Program-made: the position numbers and the translations under genes
Assembly (NCBI GenBank): GCA_011390575.1
Contig: JAABSE010000006.1
Span: 1-64,000, forward strand
From: Sphingobacteriia bacterium
Lineage (GTDB): Bacteria > Bacteroidota > Bacteroidia > Bacteroidales > UBA7960
DNA length: 64,000 nt
Reading direction: 5' to 3'
The notes under the pieces: generated by a model
The model's database searches: none
What the model was told of the DNA's origin: nothing
The model's input: only the letters and a program-made list of their open reading frames with translations
Part shown: piece by piece, positions 49,131 through 59,340 of the stretch
How positions within the stretch are numbered: position 1 is the first letter of the stretch
Layout: each line of letters starts with the position of its first letter

Positions 49131-51077
49131 TTAATTTTCCTGTATCCGGTATTTCCTCATTTTTGAATAGAGCGTTGTACGGCTGATTCCCAGTTTGCGG
49201 CTTACCAGGGAAATATTTCCATCCATTCGCTGAAAACACTCTTTGATGGTTTGCTTTTCCAGCTCCTCAAGGGTGTAGTCAAAATCTTTCTCCCTGCCTT
49301 TATTTCCGTTCTCCTTTATGGGTGCAGAGTTAACCACGAAAGATTCAGGGTTTGTTTCGTTGTTTTTGGAGGGATTGATGATGTTGTAACTGCTGTTACC
49401 ATTAAAATTGACAATGTTTTCCACATAGTTTTCCAGCTCCCTTACATTACCCGGCCAGTCATAATGCATAACCTGTTCAATCAACTCTTCTGATACAGGA
49501 GGCATGGGTTTATCCAGTTTTTGCGCCTTGACCTGAAGGAAATGGTCGAAAAGCGTTTTTTTGTCCTTTCCCCGTTCTCTCAAAGGAGGAATAAACAGGG
49601 GGATAACGCTGAGCCGGTAAAAGAGGTCTTCGCGAAAAGTCCCTTTTTTCAGTTCATCAATGAGGTTCTTCTTGGTAGCGGCAATCACCCTTACATTGAC
49701 AGGAATGTTTTTGGTGCCTCCAATGCGCGTTACATAACCTTCCTGCAATACCCTCAGGAGATTCACCTGCATATCCAGCGGCATTTCCCCAATTTCATCC
49801 AGGAAAATAGTACCTCCGTTGGCCAGCTCAAATTTGCCGGCATGTCCTCCTTTTTTGGAACCGGTAAAAGCACCTTCTTCAAAACCAAACAGCTCACTCT
49901 CGATAAGATTTTTGGGTAAAGCACCACAGTTTACAGCGATAAAAACCGAGTTGCGCCGCGGGCTAGCATTGTGTATGCTTTGTGCAATCAGCTCTTTACC
50001 CGTACCGCTTTCTCCCATTAACAAAACCGTGGAGGTTGATCCTGATATCTTTTCAGCATGCTCAATGACCTGGCTGAATTCACGGTTTTCCCCGATAATG
50101 TCATCAAAATTGTAGTGAGCCCGCATGCCGGTATATTTGTTGACCAGGTTGAAAATCTTCTGCATTCCTTTTATGACCAGTACCATTCCGATGATTTGTT
50201 CCCGGGAGTCAAGGATAGGGTAAGCACTCAGGTCGTATCTTTCCTTGCTGCCATTGAGGGCAAAGGTCGTTTCCATATCCATGTATGTTTCACCTCTTTG
50301 AAAGTGCTCTATGATATCTTTCCAGTGAGGAAGCAGTTTGTCTATGGGATGATTGATAAACTTTTCTTTGTTGAGGCTGAGCATAGATGCTGCCCAGTTG
50401 TTGATGGTTTTGATGTTTCCGTTGATATCCAGTGCCATAATACCCGCAGATACGGATTCCACGATGGATTTCATATAAGAAAAGGCTTCGTTGAGCTGGT
50501 CCTGCGCCTGGTCGGCTTTGATTTGGTTTTCGATGGCGCGTACGGCAGCAACTACCAGTCCCAGTGTATGGGGGTGTACGAGATGGCTTTCGCCGGTAAG
50601 GTTGAGGGATCCTATAATTTCGCCCTTATTGTTATGAATGGGAGCCGCAGAGCATGTCCATCGGTGATAGGCAGAAATAAAATGCTCTGAGGCAGTTACC
50701 TGGATGGGCTGGTTTTCGCTGATGGCTGTTCCCATGGCATTGGTGCCAATGTTTTTTTCATGCATGTAGGCTCCCACCACCATGTTGAGGCGCTCTGATT
50801 CGGCAATGATTTCAGGATCTCCCACCGCACGTAAAATACAACCCTCATTGTCGGTCAAAAGGATAAAAAAACCTGAATTGGCAACCGACTCATGGATGAT
50901 TTCCATAAAGGGGATGGCAATTTTCAGCAGATATTCATTGCGGGCCAGGTGGGTGGAAACCTCATTACCCTTAAGAATTCTGTTGGGAAAAATCTGTTCT
51001 TTGTTTACACCATATTCCTCGCATCGCTGATGCGATTTTTTGATGATTTCTCTTTGTGTGCTGGCATTGTTGGTCAT
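49131..51077 (-). CDS. Sigma-54-dependent transcriptional regulator (GAF-PAS-AAA+-Fis HTH, AcoR-like)
   Basis: GESGTGKELIAQSIH, GAFTGSKKGGHAGKFELANGGTIFLDEIGEM, C-terminal Fis-type HTH NISLVSRKLGISRTTLYSKMRKY. Confidence 0.95.
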   Translation of the reverse strand: MTNNASTQREIIKKSHQRCEEYGVNKEQIFPNRILKGNEVSTHLARNEYLLKIAIPFMEIIHESVANSGFFILLTDNEGCILRAVGDPEIIAESERLNMVVGAYMHEKNIGTNAMGTAISENQPIQVTASEHFISAYHRWTCSAAPIHNNKGEIIGSLNLTGESHLVHPHTLGLVVAAVRAIENQIKADQAQDQLNEAFSYMKSIVESVSAGIMALDINGNIKTINNWAASMLSLNKEKFINHPIDKLLPHWKDIIEHFQRGETYMDMETTFALNGSKERYDLSAYPILDSREQIIGMVLVIKGMQKIFNLVNKYTGMRAHYNFDDIIGENREFSQVIEHAEKISGSTSTVLLMGESGTGKELIAQSIHNASPRRNSVFIAVNCGALPKNLIESELFGFEEGAFTGSKKGGHAGKFELANGGTIFLDEIGEMPLDMQVNLLRVLQEGYVTRIGGTKNIPVNVRVIAATKKNLIDELKKGTFREDLFYRLSVIPLFIPPLRERGKDKKTLFDHFLQVKAQKLDKPMPPVSEELIEQVMHYDWPGNVRELENYVENIVNFNGNSSYNIINPSKNNETNPESFVVNSAPIKENGNKGREKDFDYTLEELEKQTIKECFQRMDGNISLVSRKLGISRTTLYSKMRKYRIQEN

Positions 51078-51117
51078 ATATTGCTCCTTTCTTATTGAGG
51101 TAGGGCTGCAAAGCTCC

Positions 51118-52173
51118 CTACAAGTACTTTACTGCAGATGCTTTGAAACTTATCCATACTTTTTTGGCGGGGCTTAAATCCAGATTTCGGACCGAATTTT
51201 TACTTACAATCACAGAAAAATCTTCAGCGGTGCTGATTATAAGTTCAGCTCCGTGGTTGAGGGTGATTATTTCTTTGATGAAACCATGGTACTGGTTGGT
51301 GGCACTGGTTTCCAGCTCTTGCTCCGATACGATAATGTCTTCGCCCGGTATCATCAGATGGGTAATGTTTTGTGCTGGTGGTTCTATCACTTTTATGAGC
51401 AGTCCGTTGGGAGTTTTGCCGCGAAACAAACCGTTTTGCTGTTCTTCGGGATGAAAGCTGCATTGGAAAATGTTTTTGATTCCGCTAAACTGTGCTACAA
51501 ACTTAGAAACCGGGTTTCGGAAAACCTCTTCAGGCTTTCCCCACTGCAATAATTCCCCGTTCTCAATCACGGCAATGGTTTTGCTGAGGGTGGCCGCTTC
51601 CATGTAATCATGGGTAACGTGGATAATGGTTTTTCCACTCTGGTTAATTTCCTTCAGCAGATCACGAAGTTCATGACGCAGGGTAACATCCAGGCTGGCC
51701 AGGGGCTCATCGAGGAGTAGAACGGTGGGTTCGGAGGCCAGCGTACGTGCCAGGGCAACGCGCTGGGCTTCTCCTCCTGACAAGGTTCCGGGATGACGGT
51801 TCAGAAGATGAGTGACACGGGCTTGTGCTGCCAGTTTAGCTACCCTTTCCTTTATTTGTTTTCCTGATAACCCTTTTTTGTGTAAGCCGTATGCAATGTT
51901 CTTGCGCACTGTCATGTGTGGAAACAATGCCATATCCTGGTAAACCAACCCCATAGGACGTTTTTGGATGCTCATGGTGGAAATGTTTTCGCCATCAAGG
52001 TGAATGGAGCCTTCATCGGGTGTGATGAGCCCGGCAAGAATTTCCAGCAGCACAGTTTTTCCTGCTCCAGAGAGTCCCAAAAGGGTAAGGTAATCTCCCT
52101 TATTTATACTGAGCGAAATGTTTTTCAGGTGAAAATCTCCCAGTCGCTTGCTTATCTCCTTAATTTCTAACAT
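51118..52173 (-). CDS. Molybdate/tungstate-type ABC transporter ATP-binding protein
   Basis: Walker A GLSGAGKT, signature LSGGEAQRVALARTL, Walker B VLLLDEPLASLD, C-terminal TOBE-like domain; next to AOR/Moco genes. Confidence 0.88.
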   Translation of the reverse strand: MLEIKEISKRLGDFHLKNISLSINKGDYLTLLGLSGAGKTVLLEILAGLITPDEGSIHLDGENISTMSIQKRPMGLVYQDMALFPHMTVRKNIAYGLHKKGLSGKQIKERVAKLAAQARVTHLLNRHPGTLSGGEAQRVALARTLASEPTVLLLDEPLASLDVTLRHELRDLLKEINQSGKTIIHVTHDYMEAATLSKTIAVIENGELLQWGKPEEVFRNPVSKFVAQFSGIKNIFQCSFHPEEQQNGLFRGKTPNGLLIKVIEPPAQNITHLMIPGEDIIVSEQELETSATNQYHGFIKEIITLNHGAELIISTAEDFSVIVSKNSVRNLDLSPAKKVWISFKASAVKYL

Positions 52174-52948
52174 GGTAATTCTTTTGTGAGAGAACTCTCA
52201 TGAATACAAAAACTGCCAGGCAAACCAGAATAAACACTGCCGCCACGGGCCTTGCATAACTCAACCCAAAGGATGCAAATCTTTCCCAGATCAATACGGG
52301 AGTGACCATGGGATGATAGGCAATGATAATAACTGCGCCAAATTCACTCAAACCCCGGGCCCACATCATTACCAATCCGCTCAGTACCGGGCGTTTGGCC
52401 AGGGGAAGCGAAATGGTGAAGAAAACCCGCAGGGGTGATGCTCCCAGGTTCAATGCTGCTTTTTCCAGTTTCTCCGGTACGGCAGCAAAACCATCCCGGG
52501 CAGCATTGATGGCAAAAGGAAGGCTTACAAAGGCCATGGCCACTACAATGCCTGCTACACCTCCCACAAAACTGAATCCTGCCTGCTCACCCGCCTGCCC
52601 AATCCAGGTGCCTCGCGAAATTATTCCCAGCAAAGCAATTCCGGCAGCAGAGTGGGGGATAACAACGGGCAAATCTATCAGCCCGTTTACCAGGCCTTTC
52701 AAAGGGAAATGTTTTCGGGCAAGCAACCAGGCCAGCGGGATGGCCAATATGCCAAAAATGAGGGTGGCACCCATGGATGCAAACAAAGTAAGCCGAATAC
52801 TTTTGGAAACTTCTGTATCCTGAATCGTTTGCAGATATTCTGAGGGACTGGTTCGCAACAATAATCCCAGCAACGGGGCAACAATGAAAAGGATGATCAA
52901 TCCACTGAAAAATATGATGGCAAGTTTCGTGCGCCAGTCTTTTAGCAT
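52160..52948 (-). CDS. Molybdate/tungstate-type ABC transporter permease
   Basis: Binding-protein-dependent permease fold; VIPHSAAGIALL, ARGLSEFGAVIIIAYHPMVTPVLIWE (ModB/WtpB-like EAA loop). Confidence 0.88.
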   Translation of the reverse strand: MLKDWRTKLAIIFFSGLIILFIVAPLLGLLLRTSPSEYLQTIQDTEVSKSIRLTLFASMGATLIFGILAIPLAWLLARKHFPLKGLVNGLIDLPVVIPHSAAGIALLGIISRGTWIGQAGEQAGFSFVGGVAGIVVAMAFVSLPFAINAARDGFAAVPEKLEKAALNLGASPLRVFFTISLPLAKRPVLSGLVMMWARGLSEFGAVIIIAYHPMVTPVLIWERFASFGLSYARPVAAVFILVCLAVFVFMRVLSQKNYHVRN

Positions 52949-53069
52949 GGGTTTTTCTTTTTTGTGTATGAACGGATAATTGATGCTTTTATAGTACTGG
53001 AGGTGGATAATTTATCTTGTTTTTTTTTATATCATTGGTGTATATAATTCATTTTCAATTTTATTGAAG

Positions 53070-53235
53070 GCAGGCCTCTCACTGCGTTCGAGGTGACAGG
53101 TCGTTAGATTTGCCAGGGTGGTGGTTGATGGCGGCAAAGCCGCCATCAACCACCACCCCCTCTAAGACTCTGGTACCCCTTGTCATTTCGACCGGAGGGA
53201 GACCACGAAGTAGCAGCGAAGCTAAATCTAACAAA
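53070..53235. repeat. MITE/REP-like palindromic element
   Basis: Perfect 20-bp inverted repeat GGGTGGTGGTTGATGGCGGC-AAA-GCCGCCATCAACCACCACCC (53116-53158) nested in outer inverted repeats GTTAGATTT/AAATCTAAC and CTCTCACTGCGTTCGAGGTGACA/TGTCATTTCGACCGGAGGGAG (imperfect). Confidence 0.75.
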
Positions 53236-53549
53236 TTTCACCCGGACACTAATATTTTTTGAAATTTAGAATCAGTCTAAATATGAATAACACTCCTTTC
53301 AAAGCAGAATTGTGTTTTTGTTGTGTTCAGTATCTTAACACTGTTAAGATTCTGCACACAAAAATAGCAGAAAACTGTTCAGAAACAAAACATTTTTTCA
53401 AGATGTTAACCTTTTAACATCTCGTGATTGATCGCAAGTGGCATATAGTCAGGGTTATGTGGTGTTTGGATTACAGATTGCAACTGTTAGAAAAATTAAT
53501 AGTTTCAAGCAAAAACTATCACTCTATTTATTCACCAAAAATTAAAACC

Positions 53550-55349
53550 ATGCACGGTTACAGAGGAAAAATTATAAGAATTAATCTGACAGATCTGAGC
53601 TACAAGCTTGAAGATCTGAATCATGATGAAGCCATGAAGTTTATTGGAGGACGGGGTTTTGGATCAAAAATAATGTTTGATGAAGTGGATCCCAATATTG
53701 ACCCTTTCGATCCTGCCAATAAGATTATCATTGCCACAGGACCCATGACGGGTACACCCACCCCGGCGGGCGGTCGTTATATGGTGGTTACCAAATCGCC
53801 CCTCACCGGCACCATTGCCAGCTCCAATTCGGGCGGTTACTGGGGTGCCGAGATGAAATTTGCCGGCTACGATGCTATGATATTAGAAGGTAAGGCCGCC
53901 AAACCCACCAGTATTTTTATCGAGGATGACAAGATTGAATTCCGTGATGCCAGTGGTCTTTGGGGTAAAACTACCATTGAAACCACCAACGAAGTGATGA
54001 AAGAGGCGCCTGCCAAAGCCAAAGTGCTTTGTATCGGACCTGCCGGAGAAAACCTGTCGAAAATTGCTGCAGTCATGAACGATCTTAACCGCGCTGCCGG
54101 ACGCAGCGGTGTGGGTGCAGTGGTAGGCAGCAAAAATTTGAAAGCCATTGTTATCAAAGGTTCAACAAAACCTTCCGTTGCCGATCCTGATGCCCTGAAG
54201 GAAGTGGTGAAAAGAGGGCGCTCGCAAATCAAAGATAACGGAGTTACCGGTGCCGGGCTACCCACATACGGTACCAACGTTCTGGTGAATATTATCAACG
54301 AAGCTGGCGTTTTTCCCACCAACAACTTCCAGGAAACCTATTTTGACAAGGCCGAAGAAGTAAGTGGAGAAGCCATGGCAGAAAAATTCCTTATCAAGCG
54401 TGAATCCTGCTTTGCCTGCCCCATTGCCTGTGGTCGTTATACCAAAGCAGACGATATTGAAACCGGTGGACCCGAATACGAAAGTGTATGGGCTTTTAGT
54501 GCTGCTTGCGGTGTTTCCGATATGAAGGCTGCCATTAAAGCCAACTTCTGGGCCAATGAAATGGGTATGGACACCATTTCGGCCGGAGTTACCGTTTCTA
54601 CTGCTATGGAATTGTATGAAAAAGGGTTTATCAAAGATGATGAACTCGATGGACTGGGATTGAAATTTGGGGATGGCGACAGCATGGTAGAATGGATCAA
54701 GAAACTGGGTCGTCGCGATGGGCAACTTGCCAGCAAAATGGCTGAGGGTTCTTATCGCCTGGCTGAATCTTATGGTCACCCCGAACTATCCATGAGTGTA
54801 AAGAAACAGGAACTTCCTGCTTATGATCCACGTGGTATCCAGGGACAGGGACTTCAGTACGCTACATCTAACCGGGGAGGTTGCCACGTCAGAGGATACA
54901 TGATTTCTCCCGAAATTCTGGGTCTGCCCGAAAAACTTGACAGAACTGAGCTGAAAGGAAAGCCCGAATGGGTGAAAATTTTCCAGGATCTTACTGCTTT
55001 TATTGATTCCTGTGGCATGTGCCTGTTTACTTCATTTGCCCTTACAGCCGATGATTATGCTGACATGTTTACTGCTGTTACCGGTAAGAAACATACGGCA
55101 GCCGATATTCTTGAAGCCGGAGACCGCATCTGGAACCTGGAAAGAATCTGGAACCTGAAAGCCGGTATCGACCCCTCACAGGATAAACTACCCAAAAGAC
55201 TGCTCGAAGAAGCCATCCCAAGTGGTCCTTCCAAAGGGCAAAGGAGTGGTCTTGCCGAGTTGCTACCTCTTTATTACAAAGAAAGAGGCTGGGACGAAAA
55301 AGGTATCCCCACAGCTGATAAACTCAAAGCATTGGGTGTTCCTGCATAA
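53550..55349 (+). CDS. aor: Aldehyde ferredoxin oxidoreductase (tungsten enzyme family)
   Basis: MHGYRGKIIRINLTDLSYKLEDL, GPMTGTPTPAGGRYMVVTKSPLTG, CFACPIACGRY Fe-S motif, CGMCLF; start at 53550 rather than 53424. Confidence 0.93.
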   Translation: MHGYRGKIIRINLTDLSYKLEDLNHDEAMKFIGGRGFGSKIMFDEVDPNIDPFDPANKIIIATGPMTGTPTPAGGRYMVVTKSPLTGTIASSNSGGYWGAEMKFAGYDAMILEGKAAKPTSIFIEDDKIEFRDASGLWGKTTIETTNEVMKEAPAKAKVLCIGPAGENLSKIAAVMNDLNRAAGRSGVGAVVGSKNLKAIVIKGSTKPSVADPDALKEVVKRGRSQIKDNGVTGAGLPTYGTNVLVNIINEAGVFPTNNFQETYFDKAEEVSGEAMAEKFLIKRESCFACPIACGRYTKADDIETGGPEYESVWAFSAACGVSDMKAAIKANFWANEMGMDTISAGVTVSTAMELYEKGFIKDDELDGLGLKFGDGDSMVEWIKKLGRRDGQLASKMAEGSYRLAESYGHPELSMSVKKQELPAYDPRGIQGQGLQYATSNRGGCHVRGYMISPEILGLPEKLDRTELKGKPEWVKIFQDLTAFIDSCGMCLFTSFALTADDYADMFTAVTGKKHTAADILEAGDRIWNLERIWNLKAGIDPSQDKLPKRLLEEAIPSGPSKGQRSGLAELLPLYYKERGWDEKGIPTADKLKALGVPA

Positions 55350-55646
55350 CTTTTCCCTCTTGTAATCGGTCCGTTGCCCCCAAACAATTGCTTTGTGCCG
55401 GGGGCTTCGGACTTTTTTACCCTTTCAAATTTATACAAAAAATGGGACAGACTATATACCATTAGAAAGTAATCTCTCGTGCAAAACATATCCGGAACTC
55501 ACCCACAACTGATACCAGTTTGATTTCGATTGTCATGGTGAAGAACCCAATTGTGCCGATTGTTTATGGTCAAGAAAATTCGTATTTTGCAATTGATTAT
55601 TTTTGACCGAATGCAGTAAGCCATCACTAACAATAACAAAAACCCT

Positions 55647-55871
55647 ATGCAAATCAAAGTAAGATTATTTGCCACTTTACGCGAAGGAAGAGGTAAAGAG
55701 CAGATGATGGACTTCGCCGACATTGCCACGCCACAGGCGATTTTTGACAGGCTGGATATTCCTTCAGCCGATGTGGCCATTTTGCTCATCAATGGTTTCG
55801 ACGGTAAATTTGATCAGCCCCTTAAGGATGGCGACACGGTGAGTATCTTCCCCCCGGTTGGAGGTGGATGA
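55647..55871 (+). CDS. moaD: MoaD/ThiS-family sulfur carrier protein
   Basis: MQIKVRLFATLREGRGKE...DGDTVSIFPPVGGG, C-terminal Gly-Gly. Confidence 0.9.
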   Translation: MQIKVRLFATLREGRGKEQMMDFADIATPQAIFDRLDIPSADVAILLINGFDGKFDQPLKDGDTVSIFPPVGGG

Positions 55872-55978
55872 TCACGGGAATGTGTTGTTTCATGTTCGGA
55901 AAAGCTATGGTTTCTGAATGTTTATCAACCATTCGGCCACCCATAAGCATAATCTGCTAATCAAAATCAATCTGAAAA

Positions 55979-56659
55979 ATGCAAAAACGATACATCAAGA
56001 ATGAGAATATGCTTTCGCGGGAAGAGAATTTATCTCTGCGCGAAAAGAGAGTACTTGTGGTGGGATGCGGAGGTTTGGGAGGGCATCTGATAGAACAACT
56101 GGCAAGGCTGGGTATCGGGCATATTACCGCCATCGACGGAGATGTTTTTGACGAAAGCAATCTCAACCGCCAGCTTCTTTGCCATGTTGACAATATTGGC
56201 CAGCCCAAAGCGCTTGTTGCCAGAGAACATACTGCCCGCGTAAATCCGGATGTAAAAGTTACTGCCATTCATGCATTTCTGGATGAATCCAATGCAGAAG
56301 AAATCATCAGCGGACATGATGTGATTTGTGATGCGCTGGATAACATGACTACCCGGCTTTTGGTGCAGCAATATGCTGAAAAGCTGCGTATACCCATGGT
56401 TTATGGTGCCATTGCAGGATGGTACGGGCAGGTAACTACCATCTTTCCTGGCGACAATATCCTGGGAAGCATCTACCAGGGGGGAAGCAATAAAGGGATA
56501 GAGCAGGAACTGGGAAATCCCTCTTTTACTCCGGCTCTGGTAGCTTCCATTGAAGTCTCGGAGGTGGTAAAAATTATCATCGGCAGAGGGCAACTGTTGC
56601 GCAACCGCTTTTTGATGATCAATACCCTGGATCAGGAATATGAAGTTTTTGATATTTGA
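55979..56659 (+). CDS. moeB: MoeB/ThiF/HesA-family adenylyltransferase
   Basis: VLVVGCGGLGGHLIEQLARLGIGHITAIDGDVFDESNLNRQLLCHVDNIGQPKA. Confidence 0.93.
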   Translation: MQKRYIKNENMLSREENLSLREKRVLVVGCGGLGGHLIEQLARLGIGHITAIDGDVFDESNLNRQLLCHVDNIGQPKALVAREHTARVNPDVKVTAIHAFLDESNAEEIISGHDVICDALDNMTTRLLVQQYAEKLRIPMVYGAIAGWYGQVTTIFPGDNILGSIYQGGSNKGIEQELGNPSFTPALVASIEVSEVVKIIIGRGQLLRNRFLMINTLDQEYEVFDI

Positions 56660-56794
56660 AGTTTTCAGCTAAAAGGTAATTACCCCAATTTTACATTTCA
56701 GCAAAACCCGTCGGGAAAGACCGCGAAGTTTCCTTAATTTTGTAATGAAGCTTCTGGCTTCCTGTTAAAACTACTATTCATTAAATTACTGTCA

Positions 56795-57970
56795 ATGATA
56801 TCTTTTGAAAAAGCCCTTGAAACCATATTAGCTTCTGCCCGCTACCTGGGTGATGAACATGTTGATTTTATGGATTCCCTCAACAGGGTGCTGGCCGAAG
56901 ATGTATATTCTGATGTGGATATGCCTCCTTTCGACAAAGCTGCTATGGATGGATTTGCCTGCCGCAAGGATGATATTACCGGTGAACTGGAGGTAATTGA
57001 AACGGTTGCGGCCGGTCAGATACCCCGGAAAAGTCTTGAACCGGGTCAGTGCGTTCGTATCATGACCGGCGCCATGGTGCCTGAAGGAGCCGATACTGTG
57101 CTGATGGTAGAGCAAACCGAAATGACAGGGGAGGAGAGGATACGGTTTACGGGGACTAAAACTACACCCAATATCGCATACAGAGCTGAAGATGCAAAGG
57201 AAGGAGACGTTATGTGGAAGAAAGGGGAGCCTATACTTGCTTCTCACATTGCCATCTTTGCTGCAGTGGGTTGCACCCGGCCCCTGGTAGCGCGGCAACC
57301 CCGGGTGGCTGTTCTTTCTACCGGCGATGAACTGGTAGAGCCCCATGAAAAGCCAGGTCCGGGAAAAATTCGGAATTCCAATGCATGGCAACTCATGGCG
57401 CAGATCCGCAATGTTAATTGTATTGCCAATTACATGGGCATTGTACCCGATACAGAGGAAGAAACAGATACTGCCATCTCCAAAGCGCTGCAGGAAAACG
57501 ATGTGGTGTTGCTTACCGGCGGAGTGAGTATGGGAGATTTTGATTTTGTACCCAAAGTGATGCGCGAAAACAAGGTGGATATCCGTTTTCAGAAGGTGGC
57601 AGTGAAGCCCGGCAGACCCACCGTTTTTGGCGTGACGGAAAAATCATATATTTTTGGCTTGCCCGGAAATCCCGTATCTTCCTTCATCAATTTTGAGGTT
57701 TTTGTAAAGCCCCTGCTTTATAAACTGATGGGTCATGATTACCAGCCTGTTGAGCTTAGCATGCCTATGGCTGCTGATTTCCGGCGCAAAAAGGCTGACA
57801 GGCTTGAGTGGGTTCCCGTAGATATTACCCCCGCCGGAGAAGTATTGCCGGTAAGTTACCACGGTTCCGCCCATATTCATGCCGTTTGTTTGTCCAAAGC
57901 CCTCATGAAAGTGCCCGTTGATACGTTTACATTTGACAAAGGAGAAACAGTACATGTTAGACCCATATAA
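56795..57970 (+). CDS. moeA: Molybdopterin molybdotransferase MoeA
   Basis: DMPPFDKAAMDGFA, RIMTGAMVPEGADTVLMVEQ, LLTGGVSMGDFDFV, GLPGNPVSSFINFEVFV. Confidence 0.95.
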   Translation: MISFEKALETILASARYLGDEHVDFMDSLNRVLAEDVYSDVDMPPFDKAAMDGFACRKDDITGELEVIETVAAGQIPRKSLEPGQCVRIMTGAMVPEGADTVLMVEQTEMTGEERIRFTGTKTTPNIAYRAEDAKEGDVMWKKGEPILASHIAIFAAVGCTRPLVARQPRVAVLSTGDELVEPHEKPGPGKIRNSNAWQLMAQIRNVNCIANYMGIVPDTEEETDTAISKALQENDVVLLTGGVSMGDFDFVPKVMRENKVDIRFQKVAVKPGRPTVFGVTEKSYIFGLPGNPVSSFINFEVFVKPLLYKLMGHDYQPVELSMPMAADFRRKKADRLEWVPVDITPAGEVLPVSYHGSAHIHAVCLSKALMKVPVDTFTFDKGETVHVRPI

Positions 57971-58754
57971 CCGTAAAATCAATTACCTGCGTATATCTGT
58001 TACCGACAGGTGCAACCTGCGCTGCAGGTATTGTATGCCTGAAGATGGTGTGTGCATGGTAGAGCACAAGGATATTCTTACCTACGAAGAAATACAGGAG
58101 GTGGTGGCAGTTGCCGTACCGCTGGGGATGGATAAAATACGTCTTACCGGCGGAGAACCTCTTGTGAGAAAAGATATTGTTGAGCTTGTGAGGATGATAG
58201 CAGAGGTGAAAGGGGTGAAAGATATTGCCATTACCACCAATGGTGTGTTGCTGGAAAAGTTTGCTCAACCTTTGGCAGAGGCTGGACTGCACAGGGTAAA
58301 TGTCAGTCTGGACACTATGGATCCGGAAAAATTTAACAATATAACCCGGGGAGGGGATATCCGCAAAGTTTTTGCTGGCATTGAAGCTGCCAGACTTGCG
58401 GGGCTCAGTCCCATCAAAATCAATTGTGTTATTCAGCAATCCAGCGATGAACCTGATGCGCTGGCTGTCAAACAATACTGTCTGGAGAATGGGCTTCAGG
58501 CCCGTTTCATCAGTCAAATGGACCTTTCAACCGGGCACTTTGGGATTGTAGAAGGGGGCACTGGTGGCGATTGTACCAACTGCAACCGTTTGCGCCTTAC
58601 CCCAACCGGCAAGATGAAGCCTTGTCTTTTCTCCGATCTTGAATTTGATATTCGTGAGATGGGTATCCGCCAGGCCATAGAAGCAGCCCTTTTCGGAAAA
58701 CCCGAAAAAGGAACCATCAATCTGAGCAATTGTTTTCATAATATTGGAGGGTAA
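57954..58754 (+). CDS. moaA: GTP 3',8-cyclase MoaA, compact variant
   Basis: Radical SAM CNLRCRYC, second cluster CTNCNRLRLTPTGKMKPC (CxxCx13C), C-terminal GG; ATG at 57954 overlaps moeA by 17 nt. Confidence 0.9.
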   Translation: MLDPYNRKINYLRISVTDRCNLRCRYCMPEDGVCMVEHKDILTYEEIQEVVAVAVPLGMDKIRLTGGEPLVRKDIVELVRMIAEVKGVKDIAITTNGVLLEKFAQPLAEAGLHRVNVSLDTMDPEKFNNITRGGDIRKVFAGIEAARLAGLSPIKINCVIQQSSDEPDALAVKQYCLENGLQARFISQMDLSTGHFGIVEGGTGGDCTNCNRLRLTPTGKMKPCLFSDLEFDIREMGIRQAIEAALFGKPEKGTINLSNCFHNIGG

Positions 58755-58834
58755 TATTTGCCAATCAGTGTTCTCAGTTTGAGTAAAAATACATTACTCT
58801 TCATTTATAAAGGGAAAAATATAAACGTTAAAAG

Positions 58835-59281
58835 ATGAACAAATTCTCTCATATCGATGATCAGGGCAAGGCCAACATGGTAGATGTAAGTCCTAAGCCC
58901 ATGCAAACCCGCACTGCAGTTGCCCGGGGCTTTATTCGTCTGCAAAAGGAAACGGTAAGGCTCATTGGCGAAAATGAAATGAAAAAGGGCGATGTACTTA
59001 CTGTGGCTGAAATTGCAGGCATTCAGGCAGCCAAAAAAACTTCAGACCTCATCCCATTATGCCATCCGCTGCAGATAACCAAAGCCGATGTGAAGGCTGA
59101 ACTGCAGGAAGAGGGGGTGGAAGTAACAGCAACCTTAAAGTGCATCGGGCAGACAGGCATTGAAATGGAGGCACTCACCGGTGCCAGTGTGGCACTGCTT
59201 ACTGTTTATGATATGTGTAAGGCGGTCGACAAGGAAATGGTTATTGAGCAGGTAAGATTGCTGGAGAAAACCAAAGCGTAG
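58835..59281 (+). CDS. moaC: Cyclic pyranopterin monophosphate synthase MoaC
   Basis: [67 protein letters not shown]. Confidence 0.95.
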   Translation: MNKFSHIDDQGKANMVDVSPKPMQTRTAVARGFIRLQKETVRLIGENEMKKGDVLTVAEIAGIQAAKKTSDLIPLCHPLQITKADVKAELQEEGVEVTATLKCIGQTGIEMEALTGASVALLTVYDMCKAVDKEMVIEQVRLLEKTKA

Positions 59282-59340
59282 CAACCGTTTTTTATACCAT
59301 AGACGGAAAATGCTTAAATTTGCAAAAACATAAAAAATCG

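Noticed and set aside
50058-50690. 210-aa plus-strand ORF
   Set aside because: Antisense to the sigma-54 regulator; composition typical of a shadow frame.
52323-52823. 166-aa plus-strand ORF
   Set aside because: Antisense to the ABC permease; Pro/Ala/Lys-rich shadow translation.
53424-53549. N-terminal extension of AOR in the supplied ORF
   Set aside because: Residues before MHGYRGKIIRIN do not match the family start; the ATG at 53550 is the likely initiation codon.
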